Shown here: in pieces, positions 18,284 to 27,888 of the stretch
Layout: every line of letters starts with the position of its first letter
Position numbering within the stretch: the stretch's first letter is position 1
NCBI RefSeq assembly: GCF_013463155.1
Contig: NZ_CP040781.1
Span: 186,001-250,000, forward strand
DNA length: 64,000 nt
Reading direction: 5' to 3'
DNA from: Staphylococcus sp. 17KM0847
Lineage (GTDB): Bacteria; Bacillota; Bacilli; Staphylococcales; Staphylococcaceae
Notes under the pieces: generated by a model
The model's input: only the letters and a program-made list of their open reading frames with translations
Databases searched by the model: none
What the model was told of the DNA's origin: nothing
Program-made: the position numbers and the translations under genes

Positions 18284-19651
18284 ATGAAATTTGAAACTTT
18301 AATTAAAAATGGTTTGGTTATTTTAGAAGATGAAGCAAAAGAGGTTGATATTGGTATTGCAGATGGCAAAATTGTTGAGATAGGTAAAGATTTAGGAGAA
18401 GCTGAAGAAGTGATTGATGCAAAAGGATTAATCGTTTCACCGGGTATGATTGACGCACATGTTCATATTACTGAACCGGGTGGAGGTTATCGTGATGACT
18501 GGGAAGGCTATGAGACAGGAACAAGAGGTTCCGCTAAAGGTGGCGTTACAACAATTATCGAGATGCCACTAAACCAAGTACCAGCAACGAAAGATCGTGA
18601 ATCTATTCAAATTAAATATGAAGCAGGCAAAGGTAAATTAGCAGTTGATGTTGCAAGTTATGGTGGACTTGTACCTTATAATCTCAATGGTGGTATTCAA
18701 GAATTAGATAAAGATGGAGTTATTGCATATAAGTGTTTTGTTGCAACGTGTGGAGATCGTTCAATTGATGGAGATTTCATGAATGTAGATGATTACTCAC
18801 TGTATGAAGGTATGAAACAAATTGCAAAAACGGGCAAAATATTATCTATTCATGCTGAAAATGCAGAAATTACGGATAGACTTGGACAAATTGCATATGA
18901 AAATGGTGAAACTACGATGGCAGCTTATGTCGATAGTCGACCTGCCTTTACAGAAGTAGAACCTATTCAAAAACTCATTTTATTTGCAAAAGAAACAGGT
19001 TGTCGTATTCACATTGTACATGTTGCGTGTGAAGAAGGAGTCGAAGCGATTGTTCAAGCGCAAAAAGAAGGTGTAGATGTTACGTGTGAAACATGTACGC
19101 ATTACTTATACTTCTACAAAGAAGAATTAGATGATATTGGGCCAGTTGTTAAATGTTCACCACCAATTCGTGAAAAATCACGTTTAGAAGGTATGTGGCA
19201 ACGTGTATTAAACGGAGATATTAACTTTGTAACAAGCGACCATTCACCATGTAACCCAGAATTGAAAGACAAAGACAATGCATTTGAAGCATGGGGTGGT
19301 ATTGCAGGTGTTCAGAACAATGTAGACGTTTTGTTTGATGAAGGTGTACAAAAACGGAATATGACATTAACACGTTTTGCAGAAATTATTGCAAAGAATC
19401 CTGCTGAAAGATTTGGGTTAAAAGATAAAGGTAGTATTGCCAAAGGTAAAGATGCAGACTTTGTATTGATTAAAAAAGACGCGCCTTATACACTCAAAGC
19501 AGAGGATTTGGCTTATAGACATCAAATTAGCCCATATATCGGTCGTGAAATTGGTGCACAGGTTGTTAAAACAATTTTACGTGGTACAACGATTTATGAT
19601 CAAAAAGAAGGATTATCAGAAACATTCACAGGTACTTTTATTAAAAAATAG
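18284..19651 (+). CDS. allB: Allantoinase
   Basis: The 455-residue amidohydrolase opens the allantoin ring to allantoate. Metal ligands are visible: HVH in DAHVHITEPG (His59, His61), the carboxylated lysine at AYKCF (Lys150) and later SIHAENAE, HIVH and TSDHSPC segments. Length and motifs match AllB. It follows the permease by 1 bp and ends before a bidirectional terminator. Confidence 0.93.
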   Translation: MKFETLIKNGLVILEDEAKEVDIGIADGKIVEIGKDLGEAEEVIDAKGLIVSPGMIDAHVHITEPGGGYRDDWEGYETGTRGSAKGGVTTIIEMPLNQVPATKDRESIQIKYEAGKGKLAVDVASYGGLVPYNLNGGIQELDKDGVIAYKCFVATCGDRSIDGDFMNVDDYSLYEGMKQIAKTGKILSIHAENAEITDRLGQIAYENGETTMAAYVDSRPAFTEVEPIQKLILFAKETGCRIHIVHVACEEGVEAIVQAQKEGVDVTCETCTHYLYFYKEELDDIGPVVKCSPPIREKSRLEGMWQRVLNGDINFVTSDHSPCNPELKDKDNAFEAWGGIAGVQNNVDVLFDEGVQKRNMTLTRFAEIIAKNPAERFGLKDKGSIAKGKDADFVLIKKDAPYTLKAEDLAYRHQISPYIGREIGAQVVKTILRGTTIYDQKEGLSETFTGTFIKK

Positions 19652-19702
19652 GAGAATTTTAAGATTAAGGCAACTTAATTAAGTAAAGTGAATATCGTAT
19701 TA

Positions 19703-19750
19703 TAAAGCCCTATACCATGCTGCTTTAGTATGGTGTAGGGCTTTAATTAT
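19703..19750. terminator. Bidirectional terminator after allB
   Basis: A 16-bp stem with one G-U pair (19703-19718 with 19730-19745) has an A/T-rich flank on each side. It serves allB and the convergent M20 hydrolase gene. Confidence 0.75.
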
Positions 19751-19772
19751 AATAAGTTTTTGAATAGGTATT

Positions 19773-21017
19773 TTATAATTTTGTACTTGAAGAAGCGAGA
19801 TCAATAGCAGTATCAATTAAAAGACTGATTCCGTTTTCAATTTGTTCTGTTGTCACAGATTCCTTTGGAGAATGACTAATGCCATCTTTACAAGGAATGA
19901 AAATCATACTTGTTGGACAGAAGTTCGCCATATTCATGGCATCATGACCTGCGCCACTAAACATCTTGTAAGCATTAAGATTTTGTAATTTAGCTTTTTC
20001 TTCTATGATATTAGCGATACTTTCAGAAAGTTTGACCGGTGTATCTTGACCCAAAGAATCAATGGCAACATCAATTTTTCGATTTTGTGTGATTTGTTCA
20101 ATCATTGTTTTAATTTCATGAGCTACTGTTGAACGCACCTCTTTATCAATACCTCTAATATCAATCAATAATGTGACATCACCCGGAACAGCATTCATAG
20201 TATTAGGTGTAACATCAACACCACCAACTGTTGCGACGATACCGTCTTGGTGGTACTGGTTCGCAATTGATTCGACGTTTACAATAATTTCAGCGCCACA
20301 AGTCATAGCATCTTTACGCATGGGCATCGGTGTAGAACCTGAATGACTTGTTGTACCTGTGAGTTGTACTTTGAAACGTTCTGGTGCAGCAATATGTGTC
20401 ACAATACCAATATCTTTTTGCTTATTCTCTAAAATAGGGCCTTGTTCAATGTGAAGTTCCAAAAAGGCTTTCATATTATTGTTATTATGATTAGAAGTAT
20501 GGTTAGAGTCTGTTGATGTCATAGACTGTACAACATCTAGTAATGTTTGTCCTTCAGCATCTTTGAGCGTTTTCATATCTTCTTCGTTTAGCATGCCGCA
20601 TAAGTATTTACTACCAACTGTTGCAACATTAAAGCGTGCAGACTCTTCACAACTGAATGCAATAATTTCAATAGGATGATCGGTTACAATGTTCATATCA
20701 TGCAAGTGTCTGACAACCTCTAAAGCACCGACGACACCTAGAAGCCCATCATATTGTCCGCCCTCTGGTACGGTATCAATATGTGATCCGATGACTACGG
20801 CAGGTAAGTCATTATATTTTCCTTCTTTTCTAGCAATGACATTTCCAATTTTATCAAAATAGACATGCATACCGAGTTCTTGGCAATACATAGAAAATTT
20901 TAAAGCAGCTAATCGTTCATTATGTGTAAAAGCAAGTCGATTGATTCCTTCTAATTTTGTACTAATTCCTAAATTGTTAAAACTATTTAAAGTAGATAGT
21001 ATACGATGAATGTTCAT
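19773..21017 (-). CDS. M20-family amidase / N-carbamoyl-amino acid hydrolase-like
   Basis: The 414-residue metallopeptidase-fold hydrolase has GSHIDTVPEGGQYDG and CEESARF segments, which carry the dinuclear metal ligands, plus the dimerisation segment MPMRKDAM. The family includes allantoate amidohydrolase, ureidoglycolate amidohydrolase and L-carbamoylases (HyuC). It differs clearly from the AllC at 21980: it has CEESARFNVATVGSKY where AllC has EEEGSRFPYTFWGSK. It is probably a second ureido-hydrolase with another substrate. It is co-oriented with the alpha/beta hydrolase gene 11 bp upstream, antisense to the rest of the island. Confidence 0.75.
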   Translation of the reverse strand: MNIHRILSTLNSFNNLGISTKLEGINRLAFTHNERLAALKFSMYCQELGMHVYFDKIGNVIARKEGKYNDLPAVVIGSHIDTVPEGGQYDGLLGVVGALEVVRHLHDMNIVTDHPIEIIAFSCEESARFNVATVGSKYLCGMLNEEDMKTLKDAEGQTLLDVVQSMTSTDSNHTSNHNNNNMKAFLELHIEQGPILENKQKDIGIVTHIAAPERFKVQLTGTTSHSGSTPMPMRKDAMTCGAEIIVNVESIANQYHQDGIVATVGGVDVTPNTMNAVPGDVTLLIDIRGIDKEVRSTVAHEIKTMIEQITQNRKIDVAIDSLGQDTPVKLSESIANIIEEKAKLQNLNAYKMFSGAGHDAMNMANFCPTSMIFIPCKDGISHSPKESVTTEQIENGISLLIDTAIDLASSSTKL

Positions 21018-21028
21018 ATTTCTGCCTC

Positions 21029-21802
21029 CTATAAGATATATTCACAAGCTTGTTCATAAAGTTGGATGTTTGCTTCGGTTACTTCACTATCAAAGTCATG
21101 TATATGACTATTTATTTTGACAAGTTTAGCATTATTATGGATGTTTGCTAAGTCGATACTGTATGCAATAGGCACATCAGGGTCATTAATAGCATGGGCG
21201 ATAAATAGTTTAGGTGGTTTTTTAAGTTGTTCATTCGAAATATTGTAATGGATAAGAGATGGCCATATACCACGTTCTCGATAATATAAATAGAGCAAAA
21301 AGCGTGGTTGAGGTGGTTCGTTTGTTGTGACAGTTCTTTTTATTAATGAATGTTTCAGATGGCCACTTAACATATGAGCTATATTTTGGTGGTTCGTTGG
21401 CAATCGATAAAATGCTGAATGCGATAAGTTATAAAAACCATAAAAATCAATAACACCTGCAATATCGAAAAGCGTAGCATAAGTAAGAGCTAAAAAACCA
21501 CCAGCTGAACGTCCCATACAATAAGCAGTTTTAAAGTTTTGGGAGACGTAAGCGTTAATATGTTTCAAATCATCGACAATATCATCCCAACTTGACTCGG
21601 GTAATAAGCGATAATCCACAGTCAGTAAATGATATGTACGCGTAATCACATCAACATATTCATCAGGTAGATCATCTCTTTGTCCAAATATAAACCCACC
21701 ACCGTGGAAATAAATCATGACGCGATGACAAGTTTTTGCAGCACGATAGAGGGTTCCATGTAACTGATAATCTGAATTGGCAAAAATAGTAACGTGTTCC
21801 AT
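21029..21802 (-). CDS. Alpha/beta hydrolase (HSL/carboxylesterase type)
   Basis: The 257-residue protein has HGGG (oxyanion hole, in IYFHGGGFIFGQ) and the nucleophile elbow MGRSAGG, with Asp in AINDPDVP and His in NSHIHDFDS completing a normal triad. The start MEHVTIF at 21802 is preceded by AGAGGACG; a longer frame to 21865 is rejected. It is first in a two-gene minus-strand unit with the M20 hydrolase. Function in ureide breakdown is only inferred from position. Confidence 0.72.
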   Translation of the reverse strand: MEHVTIFANSDYQLHGTLYRAAKTCHRVMIYFHGGGFIFGQRDDLPDEYVDVITRTYHLLTVDYRLLPESSWDDIVDDLKHINAYVSQNFKTAYCMGRSAGGFLALTYATLFDIAGVIDFYGFYNLSHSAFYRLPTNHQNIAHMLSGHLKHSLIKRTVTTNEPPQPRFLLYLYYRERGIWPSLIHYNISNEQLKKPPKLFIAHAINDPDVPIAYSIDLANIHNNAKLVKINSHIHDFDSEVTEANIQLYEQACEYIL

Positions 21803-21979
21803 TGGTAACGTCCTCTCTATATGAATATAGTACTCTAATGATATTGTATGATGACTACCTCTCATGATGTTTGTTTGATTTGAATAAAATTACAATAGAG
21901 TATTGTATAAAGTGTCAATGAACTGAAATGTATAGAAACGTAACATAGAAATAGAAGATATCATGAGGAGGGGAATATT

Positions 21980-23203
21980 TTGGATATTCGTACAATGTTT
22001 GAACGTTTAGATAAACAGTTTACAAGCTATGGTGGTCTTAAAGGTGGAGGAATCACAAGATTGCTATATTCAGATGAATGGATAGAAGCCGTGAAGGCAT
22101 TAGAAAAGCTCCTTAAAGAAGAAGGATTTGAAGTGTCATTCGATGATGTTGGTAATCTCACAGGTCGTATAGAAGGCAGTGAACAACCTGAAGAGACGAT
22201 TATGTCAGGTTCTCATATCGATACAGTTGTAGAAGGTGGCCACTTAGATGGTCAATTTGGTATTTTATCTGCAATTGTTGCAATGAAATATTTGAAAGAA
22301 AAGTACGGTCAACCTAAAAAATCTCTTGAAGTGTTGTCACTTGCTGAAGAAGAAGGAAGTCGATTCCCATATACATTCTGGGGAAGTAAAAATTTCTTCA
22401 ATTTAGCAAATACTAAAGATGTTGAAACGATTGCAGATGCAGAAGGTGTTCAATTTATTGATGCGATGACGCGTTCAGGCTTCCAATTCCGTCAAAATGA
22501 TACAGTACGTGACGATATTAAAGCCTTTGTAGAAATGCATATTGAGCAAGGTAAAGTATTGGAAACAGAGCAAAAATCAATTGGTGTTGTTACAGGTATC
22601 GTGGGACAAAAACGATACACGATTAACTTAAAAGGTGAAGCCAATCATGCAGGTACTACACCAATGGGATTACGTAAAGATGCGGTTGTAGCATTTACTG
22701 AAATTGTACAACGCCTTGTTCAGCGTGCAGAAGAAATAGGCGATCCATTGGTTTTAACATTTGGACATGTCACACCAGTTCCAAATACTGTGAATGTTGT
22801 ACCGGGTGAAGTTGAATTTTCGGTAGATTGTAGGCATATAGATCAAGAAGTATTAAATACGTTTGCAAAAGAGATTGAAACTACAATTAAAGAAATTGCA
22901 GAGCAAAGAGGAATGGATGTCAATATTAATTTATGGATGGATGAGACACCGACATTAATGGATGATGCCATTATTGAGAAAGTGGAAGCCTCTGCAGAAG
23001 AAATTGTCGGTGCAGCTTATAAGGTAATGCCTTCAGGAGCAGGACATGATTCACAAATTTTTGCGAAACATGTGCCAACGGGTATGATATTTGTGCCGTC
23101 AATTAAAGGTATTTCACACAATGTTGAAGAGGAAACACTAGTAGAAGATTTAGTGAAGGGTATAGAAGTATTAGCCAGCGTTTTATATAAATTAGCATAT
23201 TAA
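21980..23203 (+). CDS. allC: Allantoate amidohydrolase
   Basis: The 407-residue M20-family metallohydrolase converts allantoate to (S)-ureidoglycine, ammonia and CO2. Matches to E. coli AllC as I recall it include GSHIDTVVEGG, LAEEEGSRFPYTFWGSKN, KAFVEMHIEQG and NHAGTTPMGLRKDA. It starts with TTG at 21980 behind AGGAGGGG with 6-nt spacing; no in-frame ATG has as good a site. It begins the long plus-strand operon that continues to the carbamate kinase. Confidence 0.9.
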   Translation: MDIRTMFERLDKQFTSYGGLKGGGITRLLYSDEWIEAVKALEKLLKEEGFEVSFDDVGNLTGRIEGSEQPEETIMSGSHIDTVVEGGHLDGQFGILSAIVAMKYLKEKYGQPKKSLEVLSLAEEEGSRFPYTFWGSKNFFNLANTKDVETIADAEGVQFIDAMTRSGFQFRQNDTVRDDIKAFVEMHIEQGKVLETEQKSIGVVTGIVGQKRYTINLKGEANHAGTTPMGLRKDAVVAFTEIVQRLVQRAEEIGDPLVLTFGHVTPVPNTVNVVPGEVEFSVDCRHIDQEVLNTFAKEIETTIKEIAEQRGMDVNINLWMDETPTLMDDAIIEKVEASAEEIVGAAYKVMPSGAGHDSQIFAKHVPTGMIFVPSIKGISHNVEEETLVEDLVKGIEVLASVLYKLAY

Positions 23204-23217
23204 AAGGAGAGATTATT

Positions 23218-24009
23218 GTGGGTTATTTAAATCATCAACAAGGTTATAGAGAAGGTTTATTGGAATCAAGAGCGATTATTAAGAAAGATAATTTTGCACT
23301 AATTACACCAGATGGCTTAGTTAATAATGTTGTGCCTGGATTTGAAGATTGCGATATTACCATCTTAGGTTCACCAAGATTGGGTGCAAGATTTGTTGAC
23401 TATCTCGTAACTGTTAAAAACCAAGGGGGACATAAGCAAGGATTCGCAGGAGAGGGCGTACAATCATTTGTTTATGTTGTATCAGGTGCTATTAAAGCAA
23501 AAGCAGATGGCAAAGAATACGAACTGAATCAAGGGGGCTATTTATACGTTCCACCACATTTAAAATTGACGTTTGAAAATAATAATAGTGGCGAAGATAG
23601 CCGTTTGTTCTTATATAAAAAGCGTTATCAAGAAGCCGAAAATGTAGGTAAACCAGAAGTGGTCTCAGGTAATGTTCATGACATTAAACAAGAAGCATAT
23701 GAAGGTATGGAAGAAGTGTTAATTCAAGATTTACTCCCTAAATCTCTAGCATTTGATATGAATATTCATATTTTATCATTTAAGCCTGGAGCGTCACATG
23801 GTTATGTTGAAACACATGTTCAAGAACATGGGGCATATGTATTAAGTGGTAGAGGTATGTATAACCTTGACAATAACTGGGTTCCAGTAGATAAAGGGGA
23901 TTATATCTTTATGGGTGCATATTCTCCACAAGCGACATATGCAATCGGTTTAGATGAGCCATTTGCATACATTTACTCTAAAGATGCTAATAGAGATATT
24001 GAACTTTAA
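23218..24009 (+). CDS. allE: (S)-ureidoglycine aminohydrolase
   Basis: The 263-residue bicupin releases ammonia from (S)-ureidoglycine to give (S)-ureidoglycolate, using Mn. It is extremely like E. coli AllE (YlbA): ETHVQEHGAYVLSG (metal His, Glu), YNLDNNWVPV and KGDYIFMGAYS. The start is GTG at 23218 with AAAGGAGAG upstream, 14 bp after allC. Confidence 0.93.
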   Translation: MGYLNHQQGYREGLLESRAIIKKDNFALITPDGLVNNVVPGFEDCDITILGSPRLGARFVDYLVTVKNQGGHKQGFAGEGVQSFVYVVSGAIKAKADGKEYELNQGGYLYVPPHLKLTFENNNSGEDSRLFLYKKRYQEAENVGKPEVVSGNVHDIKQEAYEGMEEVLIQDLLPKSLAFDMNIHILSFKPGASHGYVETHVQEHGAYVLSGRGMYNLDNNWVPVDKGDYIFMGAYSPQATYAIGLDEPFAYIYSKDANRDIEL

Positions 24010-24026
24010 GAGGAAGGAGAATTACG

Positions 24027-25052
24027 GTGGATGACGCACTAGTTTATGTTAACAGAGATGAACTGAGAGCATTGTTTTTAAAATTATTAATCCATTCAGG
24101 ATTACCTGAAAAATATGCAGAAAAAACTGCAGATTTAATGATCTTTGCTGATGAACGTGGGATTCATTCCCACGGCTCAGTAAGGGCAGAGTACTATGCT
24201 AATCGCATTAAAGCTAAAGGGTATAATTTGAATCCTAAACTGACATTTGAGCGTACAAGTCCTTGTACAGGTTTATATCATGGTGATAATGCAGTGGGTC
24301 ACTATGTTGCTTATAAAGCGATGGAAGAGGCAATTGCTATGGCAAAAGAAAATGGTGTAGCGATTGTAGGTGTCAAAGAAATGGGACATAGTGGTGCGAT
24401 AGGTTATTTTGCAAAACAAGCGGCATTAGAAGGAATGGTGGCACTTACAGTATGTCAATCGGATCCAATGGTAGTCCCTTTTGGAGGAACTAAGCCATAT
24501 TTTGGTACAAATCCAATCGCATTTGCTACACCGAGAAAAGAGGGTGAACCGATCGTTTTTGATATGGCAACGACTGTACAAGCATGGGGGAAAATTCTCG
24601 ATGCAAGAAGTAAAGGCAAAGATATCCCAGAAACATGGGCAGTAGATAGTGAAGGCAATCCTACGACAAATCCACATAACGTTGCGGCGTTACTTCCTAT
24701 TGCGGGGCCAAAAGGTTATGGATTAATGATGATGATTGATATTTTGGCAGGAACACTATTAGGTTTACCATTTGGTCAGCACGTAACGTCTATGTATAAA
24801 GACTTATCTGAATATAGACGACTGGGACAATTGCATATTGTGATTAACCCAGCTTTTTTTGGCGATCGAGATGCGTTTTTAGCACAAGTTGCTCAAATGG
24901 TAGAAGAGTTGCATGCTATTACTCCAGCTCAAGGATTTGATCAAGTGTACTATCCTGGAGAAATCCAAGAGACAGTCGTTAAAAAGTATCAAGAAACAGG
25001 TATACCAGTTGCTCGAGAAATTTATGATTACTTGTTATCTAAAGCCGAATAA
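24027..25052 (+). CDS. allD: Ureidoglycolate dehydrogenase family (AllD paralogue 1)
   Basis: The 341-residue NAD-dependent enzyme of the malate/L-sulfolactate dehydrogenase family has DERGIHSHGSVRAEYYA, MGHSGAIGYF, SDPMVVPFGGT and AGPKGYGLMMMID. AllD oxidises (S)-ureidoglycolate to oxalurate. It starts with GTG behind AGGAAGGAG. It is a tandem paralogue of the next gene, shorter at the C-terminus and with VRAEYYANRIKAK where the canonical enzyme has VRVEYYAERI. It may have diverged in substrate. Confidence 0.8.
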   Translation: MDDALVYVNRDELRALFLKLLIHSGLPEKYAEKTADLMIFADERGIHSHGSVRAEYYANRIKAKGYNLNPKLTFERTSPCTGLYHGDNAVGHYVAYKAMEEAIAMAKENGVAIVGVKEMGHSGAIGYFAKQAALEGMVALTVCQSDPMVVPFGGTKPYFGTNPIAFATPRKEGEPIVFDMATTVQAWGKILDARSKGKDIPETWAVDSEGNPTTNPHNVAALLPIAGPKGYGLMMMIDILAGTLLGLPFGQHVTSMYKDLSEYRRLGQLHIVINPAFFGDRDAFLAQVAQMVEELHAITPAQGFDQVYYPGEIQETVVKKYQETGIPVAREIYDYLLSKAE

Positions 25053-25071
25053 AAGAAAGGGGGGGACATGT

Positions 25072-26121
25072 ATGAAAGTAACAAAAGCCGAATTGTTTAA
25101 ATTGATTAAGAAAAAATTGATGAAAGCAGGTTTACAAGAAACATCGGCAGAACGTGTTTCGGATGTGCTGGTTTTTGCTGATCATCGTGGTATTCATTCT
25201 CATGGAGCAGTGCGCGTAGAATATTATGCTGAAAGAATTGCAAAAGGAGGTATCACAGTTCATCCTGAATATCAATTTGAAAAAACAGGACCATCATCAG
25301 GTATCTATTTCGGCGATAATGGTCCGGGTCACGAAGTAGCATATTATGCAATGGAAGAAGCTATTGCTATGGCTGAGAAAAATGGTGTAGCGATTGTTGG
25401 GATGAAAAACATCTCACATAGTGGTGCGTTAGGTTACTTTGTAGAAATGGCAGCTAAAAAAGATATGTTAGCGATAAGCATGTGCCAATCAGATCCAATG
25501 GTAGTACCATTTGGGGGAACAGAGCCATATTTTGGTACCAATCCTATTGCGTTTAGTTGTCCAACAAATGATGAAAGATTGATTACATTTGACATGGCGA
25601 CGACTGTACAAGCATGGGGAAAAGTACTCGATGCGCGTAGTAAAAACAAAGATATTCCAAATACATGGGCAGTAGATGCATCGGGTCAACCAACGACAAA
25701 CTCTAGAGATGTCCATGCGTTATTACCAATAGCTGGTCCAAAAGGTTATGGTTTGATGATGATGGTCGACATTCTCTCTGGATCACTACTCGGTGTTCCA
25801 CACGGTATACATGTATCTTCAATGTATCAAGATTTAACAAAAGGTCGAGACTTAGGTCAACTTCATATTGTTATTAATCCGTCATTTTTCACAGACCCTA
25901 AAGCATTTAAACAACAGATTTCAACGATGTTAGATGAACTCAAACAGCAACCAGCTGCAAAAGGATACGATGAAATATTCTATCCAGGTGAACGTGGTAA
26001 GTTAAGAGCCCAAAATTATGATAAAGAGGGCATAGAAATTACAGATGAAATTTATGCATATTTGGTTAGTGATGATATTCATTACGATAGGTATCATGGG
26101 AAAAATCGATTTGCAGAATAG
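25072..26121 (+). CDS. allD: Ureidoglycolate dehydrogenase (AllD paralogue 2, canonical)
   Basis: The 349-residue NAD-dependent dehydrogenase is closest to E. coli AllD: HSHGAVRVEYYAERIAKGG, ISMCQSDPMVVPFGGTE and a C-terminal extension ending NRFAE like the NPFAQ end of AllD. It makes oxalurate from ureidoglycolate. The start MKVTKAEL at 25072 follows an AGGGGGGG run; a longer frame overlapping the first paralogue is rejected. It lies 19 bp after paralogue 1. Confidence 0.88.
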   Translation: MKVTKAELFKLIKKKLMKAGLQETSAERVSDVLVFADHRGIHSHGAVRVEYYAERIAKGGITVHPEYQFEKTGPSSGIYFGDNGPGHEVAYYAMEEAIAMAEKNGVAIVGMKNISHSGALGYFVEMAAKKDMLAISMCQSDPMVVPFGGTEPYFGTNPIAFSCPTNDERLITFDMATTVQAWGKVLDARSKNKDIPNTWAVDASGQPTTNSRDVHALLPIAGPKGYGLMMMVDILSGSLLGVPHGIHVSSMYQDLTKGRDLGQLHIVINPSFFTDPKAFKQQISTMLDELKQQPAAKGYDEIFYPGERGKLRAQNYDKEGIEITDEIYAYLVSDDIHYDRYHGKNRFAE

Positions 26122-26136
26122 AGAAGGAGGACGATT

Positions 26137-27888
26137 ATGCTTTATACAGTAATAAAAGAAAACACTTATCAAGATTCAATAGTGCTGATGTTACTTTCGA
26201 ATAAATTGAGCGGTATTGATGGCGTCAATAAGGCTTCTGTAATGATGGGGACGCCTGCAAATAAAGATATCTTTAAGTCGTCTGGATTAGGAACAGAAGA
26301 ATTAGAGCAAGCGGGTCCAAACGATATTGTTATCGTTATTGATACAGAAGATTCTGAAAAAGTTCAAATAGTGCAAGATGAGGTTGAAGCAGCATTAAAA
26401 GGTGAATCTGAAACAACGAATGATTCAGAGGTAAAAGAAGCAATCAGTTGGAAGCAAGCATTAGATTTGGCCGATAATCCTAATTTAGCATTAATATCGA
26501 TCCCTGGAACATACGCAGCTATGGAAGCAGAGAATGCTTTAAATCATAACTTGAATGTATTTATGTTTAGTGACAATGTTCCAAAAGATGAAGAGGTTAG
26601 ACTTAAAAAGTTAGCGCATGAAAAAGGATTGCTCGTAATGGGTCCTGACTGTGGTACCGGTGTTATTCATGGCGTGCCTTTAGCATTTACAAATACAGTT
26701 AATAAAGGTGATATAGGAATCATTGGTGCGTCGGGTACGGGTATTCAAGAGGTAACAACGATTATTGACCGGTTAGGACAAGGTGTTACAAATGCGATTG
26801 GTACAGGTGGTAGAGATTTATCTACTGAGGTAGGTGCCATTACAATGATAGATAGTATTAAAGCACTTAACGCAGATCCAACTGTTAAAGTCATTACTGT
26901 TATTTCTAAACCGCCAGCAAAAGAAGTACAAGAAAAAGTAATGAACACATTGAGAAATATCGAAAAACCAATAGTTACATTATTTTTAGGACATAAACCA
27001 ACTTATGATGAGCAAAATATTTATAATGCTTATACATTGGAGGAAGCAGCGGTCGTATCAGTTCAACTTTCAAAAGGTGAAAAACCATCCTACGAACCAC
27101 ATTGTGTAGGGGATATTAGCGTAAATCTACAACCTGAACAACAAGGGATTAAAGGTTTTTACTCAGGTGGAACGTTAGCATACGAAGCAGCAATTTTAAT
27201 TCAAGATGCATTGAATTTAACAGGTGAACATGAAGAAGGATATACATTGAAATCTAAGATGCACGAGGTGATTGACTTAGGTGATGATATGTATACGCAA
27301 GGTAAACCTCATCCAATGATTGATCCAGAAATCCGTAAAGAAAAATTAAGACAAGCAGCAGATGATGACCAAGCAGCAGTGATTATGCTTGATAATGTCA
27401 TAGGTTATGGTAGTCATGATGATATGGCGAGTGAACTTGCGCCGATTATTTCAGAAGTTATTCATAAAACACGTGAACAAGGTCGTGAAATTGTAGTGCT
27501 TGCGACAGTAGTAGGTACAGAACAAGATTATCAAGGTTATCATCGTCAGCAAAACATTTTGAAAGACGCAGGAGCAGTCATTTGTGATACGAATGATCAA
27601 ATGGTACGTACAGCTATTGCGTTAATTGGTGGAAAAGTAGAACAACCAGAAAAAACAGTAGAGACATTTGATGTTATTGAAGACACATTAACTGTGGATG
27701 AAAAAGTATTAAATCTTATTAATAACAAACCAAGCGTTATTAATATTGGTTTGAAAAGTTTTACAACAGCCTTACAGGATCATGATGCCAAATATGTACA
27801 GTTCAATTGGAAACCTATAGCAGGTGGCAATACAGAACTTATTAAAGTGTTACAGTTTTTAAATCATTATAAAGAGGAGGCTAAATAA
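26137..27888 (+). CDS. fdrA: FdrA / AllF, oxamate carbamoyltransferase subunit
   Basis: The 583-residue protein has a succinyl-CoA-synthetase-like architecture: an N-terminal CoA-binding-type domain (about 100-300, GIIGASGTGIQEV and GTGGRDLS) and a C-terminal ligase-like domain (about 330-520). FdrA with YlbE and YlbF has been assigned in E. coli as oxamate carbamoyltransferase, which phosphorolyses oxalurate to oxamate and carbamoyl phosphate. The stop overlaps the next ATG (TAATG), indicating translational coupling. Confidence 0.85.
   Translation: MLYTVIKENTYQDSIVLMLLSNKLSGIDGVNKASVMMGTPANKDIFKSSGLGTEELEQAGPNDIVIVIDTEDSEKVQIVQDEVEAALKGESETTNDSEVKEAISWKQALDLADNPNLALISIPGTYAAMEAENALNHNLNVFMFSDNVPKDEEVRLKKLAHEKGLLVMGPDCGTGVIHGVPLAFTNTVNKGDIGIIGASGTGIQEVTTIIDRLGQGVTNAIGTGGRDLSTEVGAITMIDSIKALNADPTVKVITVISKPPAKEVQEKVMNTLRNIEKPIVTLFLGHKPTYDEQNIYNAYTLEEAAVVSVQLSKGEKPSYEPHCVGDISVNLQPEQQGIKGFYSGGTLAYEAAILIQDALNLTGEHEEGYTLKSKMHEVIDLGDDMYTQGKPHPMIDPEIRKEKLRQAADDDQAAVIMLDNVIGYGSHDDMASELAPIISEVIHKTREQGREIVVLATVVGTEQDYQGYHRQQNILKDAGAVICDTNDQMVRTAIALIGGKVEQPEKTVETFDVIEDTLTVDEKVLNLINNKPSVINIGLKSFTTALQDHDAKYVQFNWKPIAGGNTELIKVLQFLNHYKEEAK

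Noticed and set aside
21950..21970. Second cre-like site before allC (TAGAAACGTAACAT)
   Set aside because: The core AAACG is present, but the right half fits only with a one-base deletion and the left half lacks TG.
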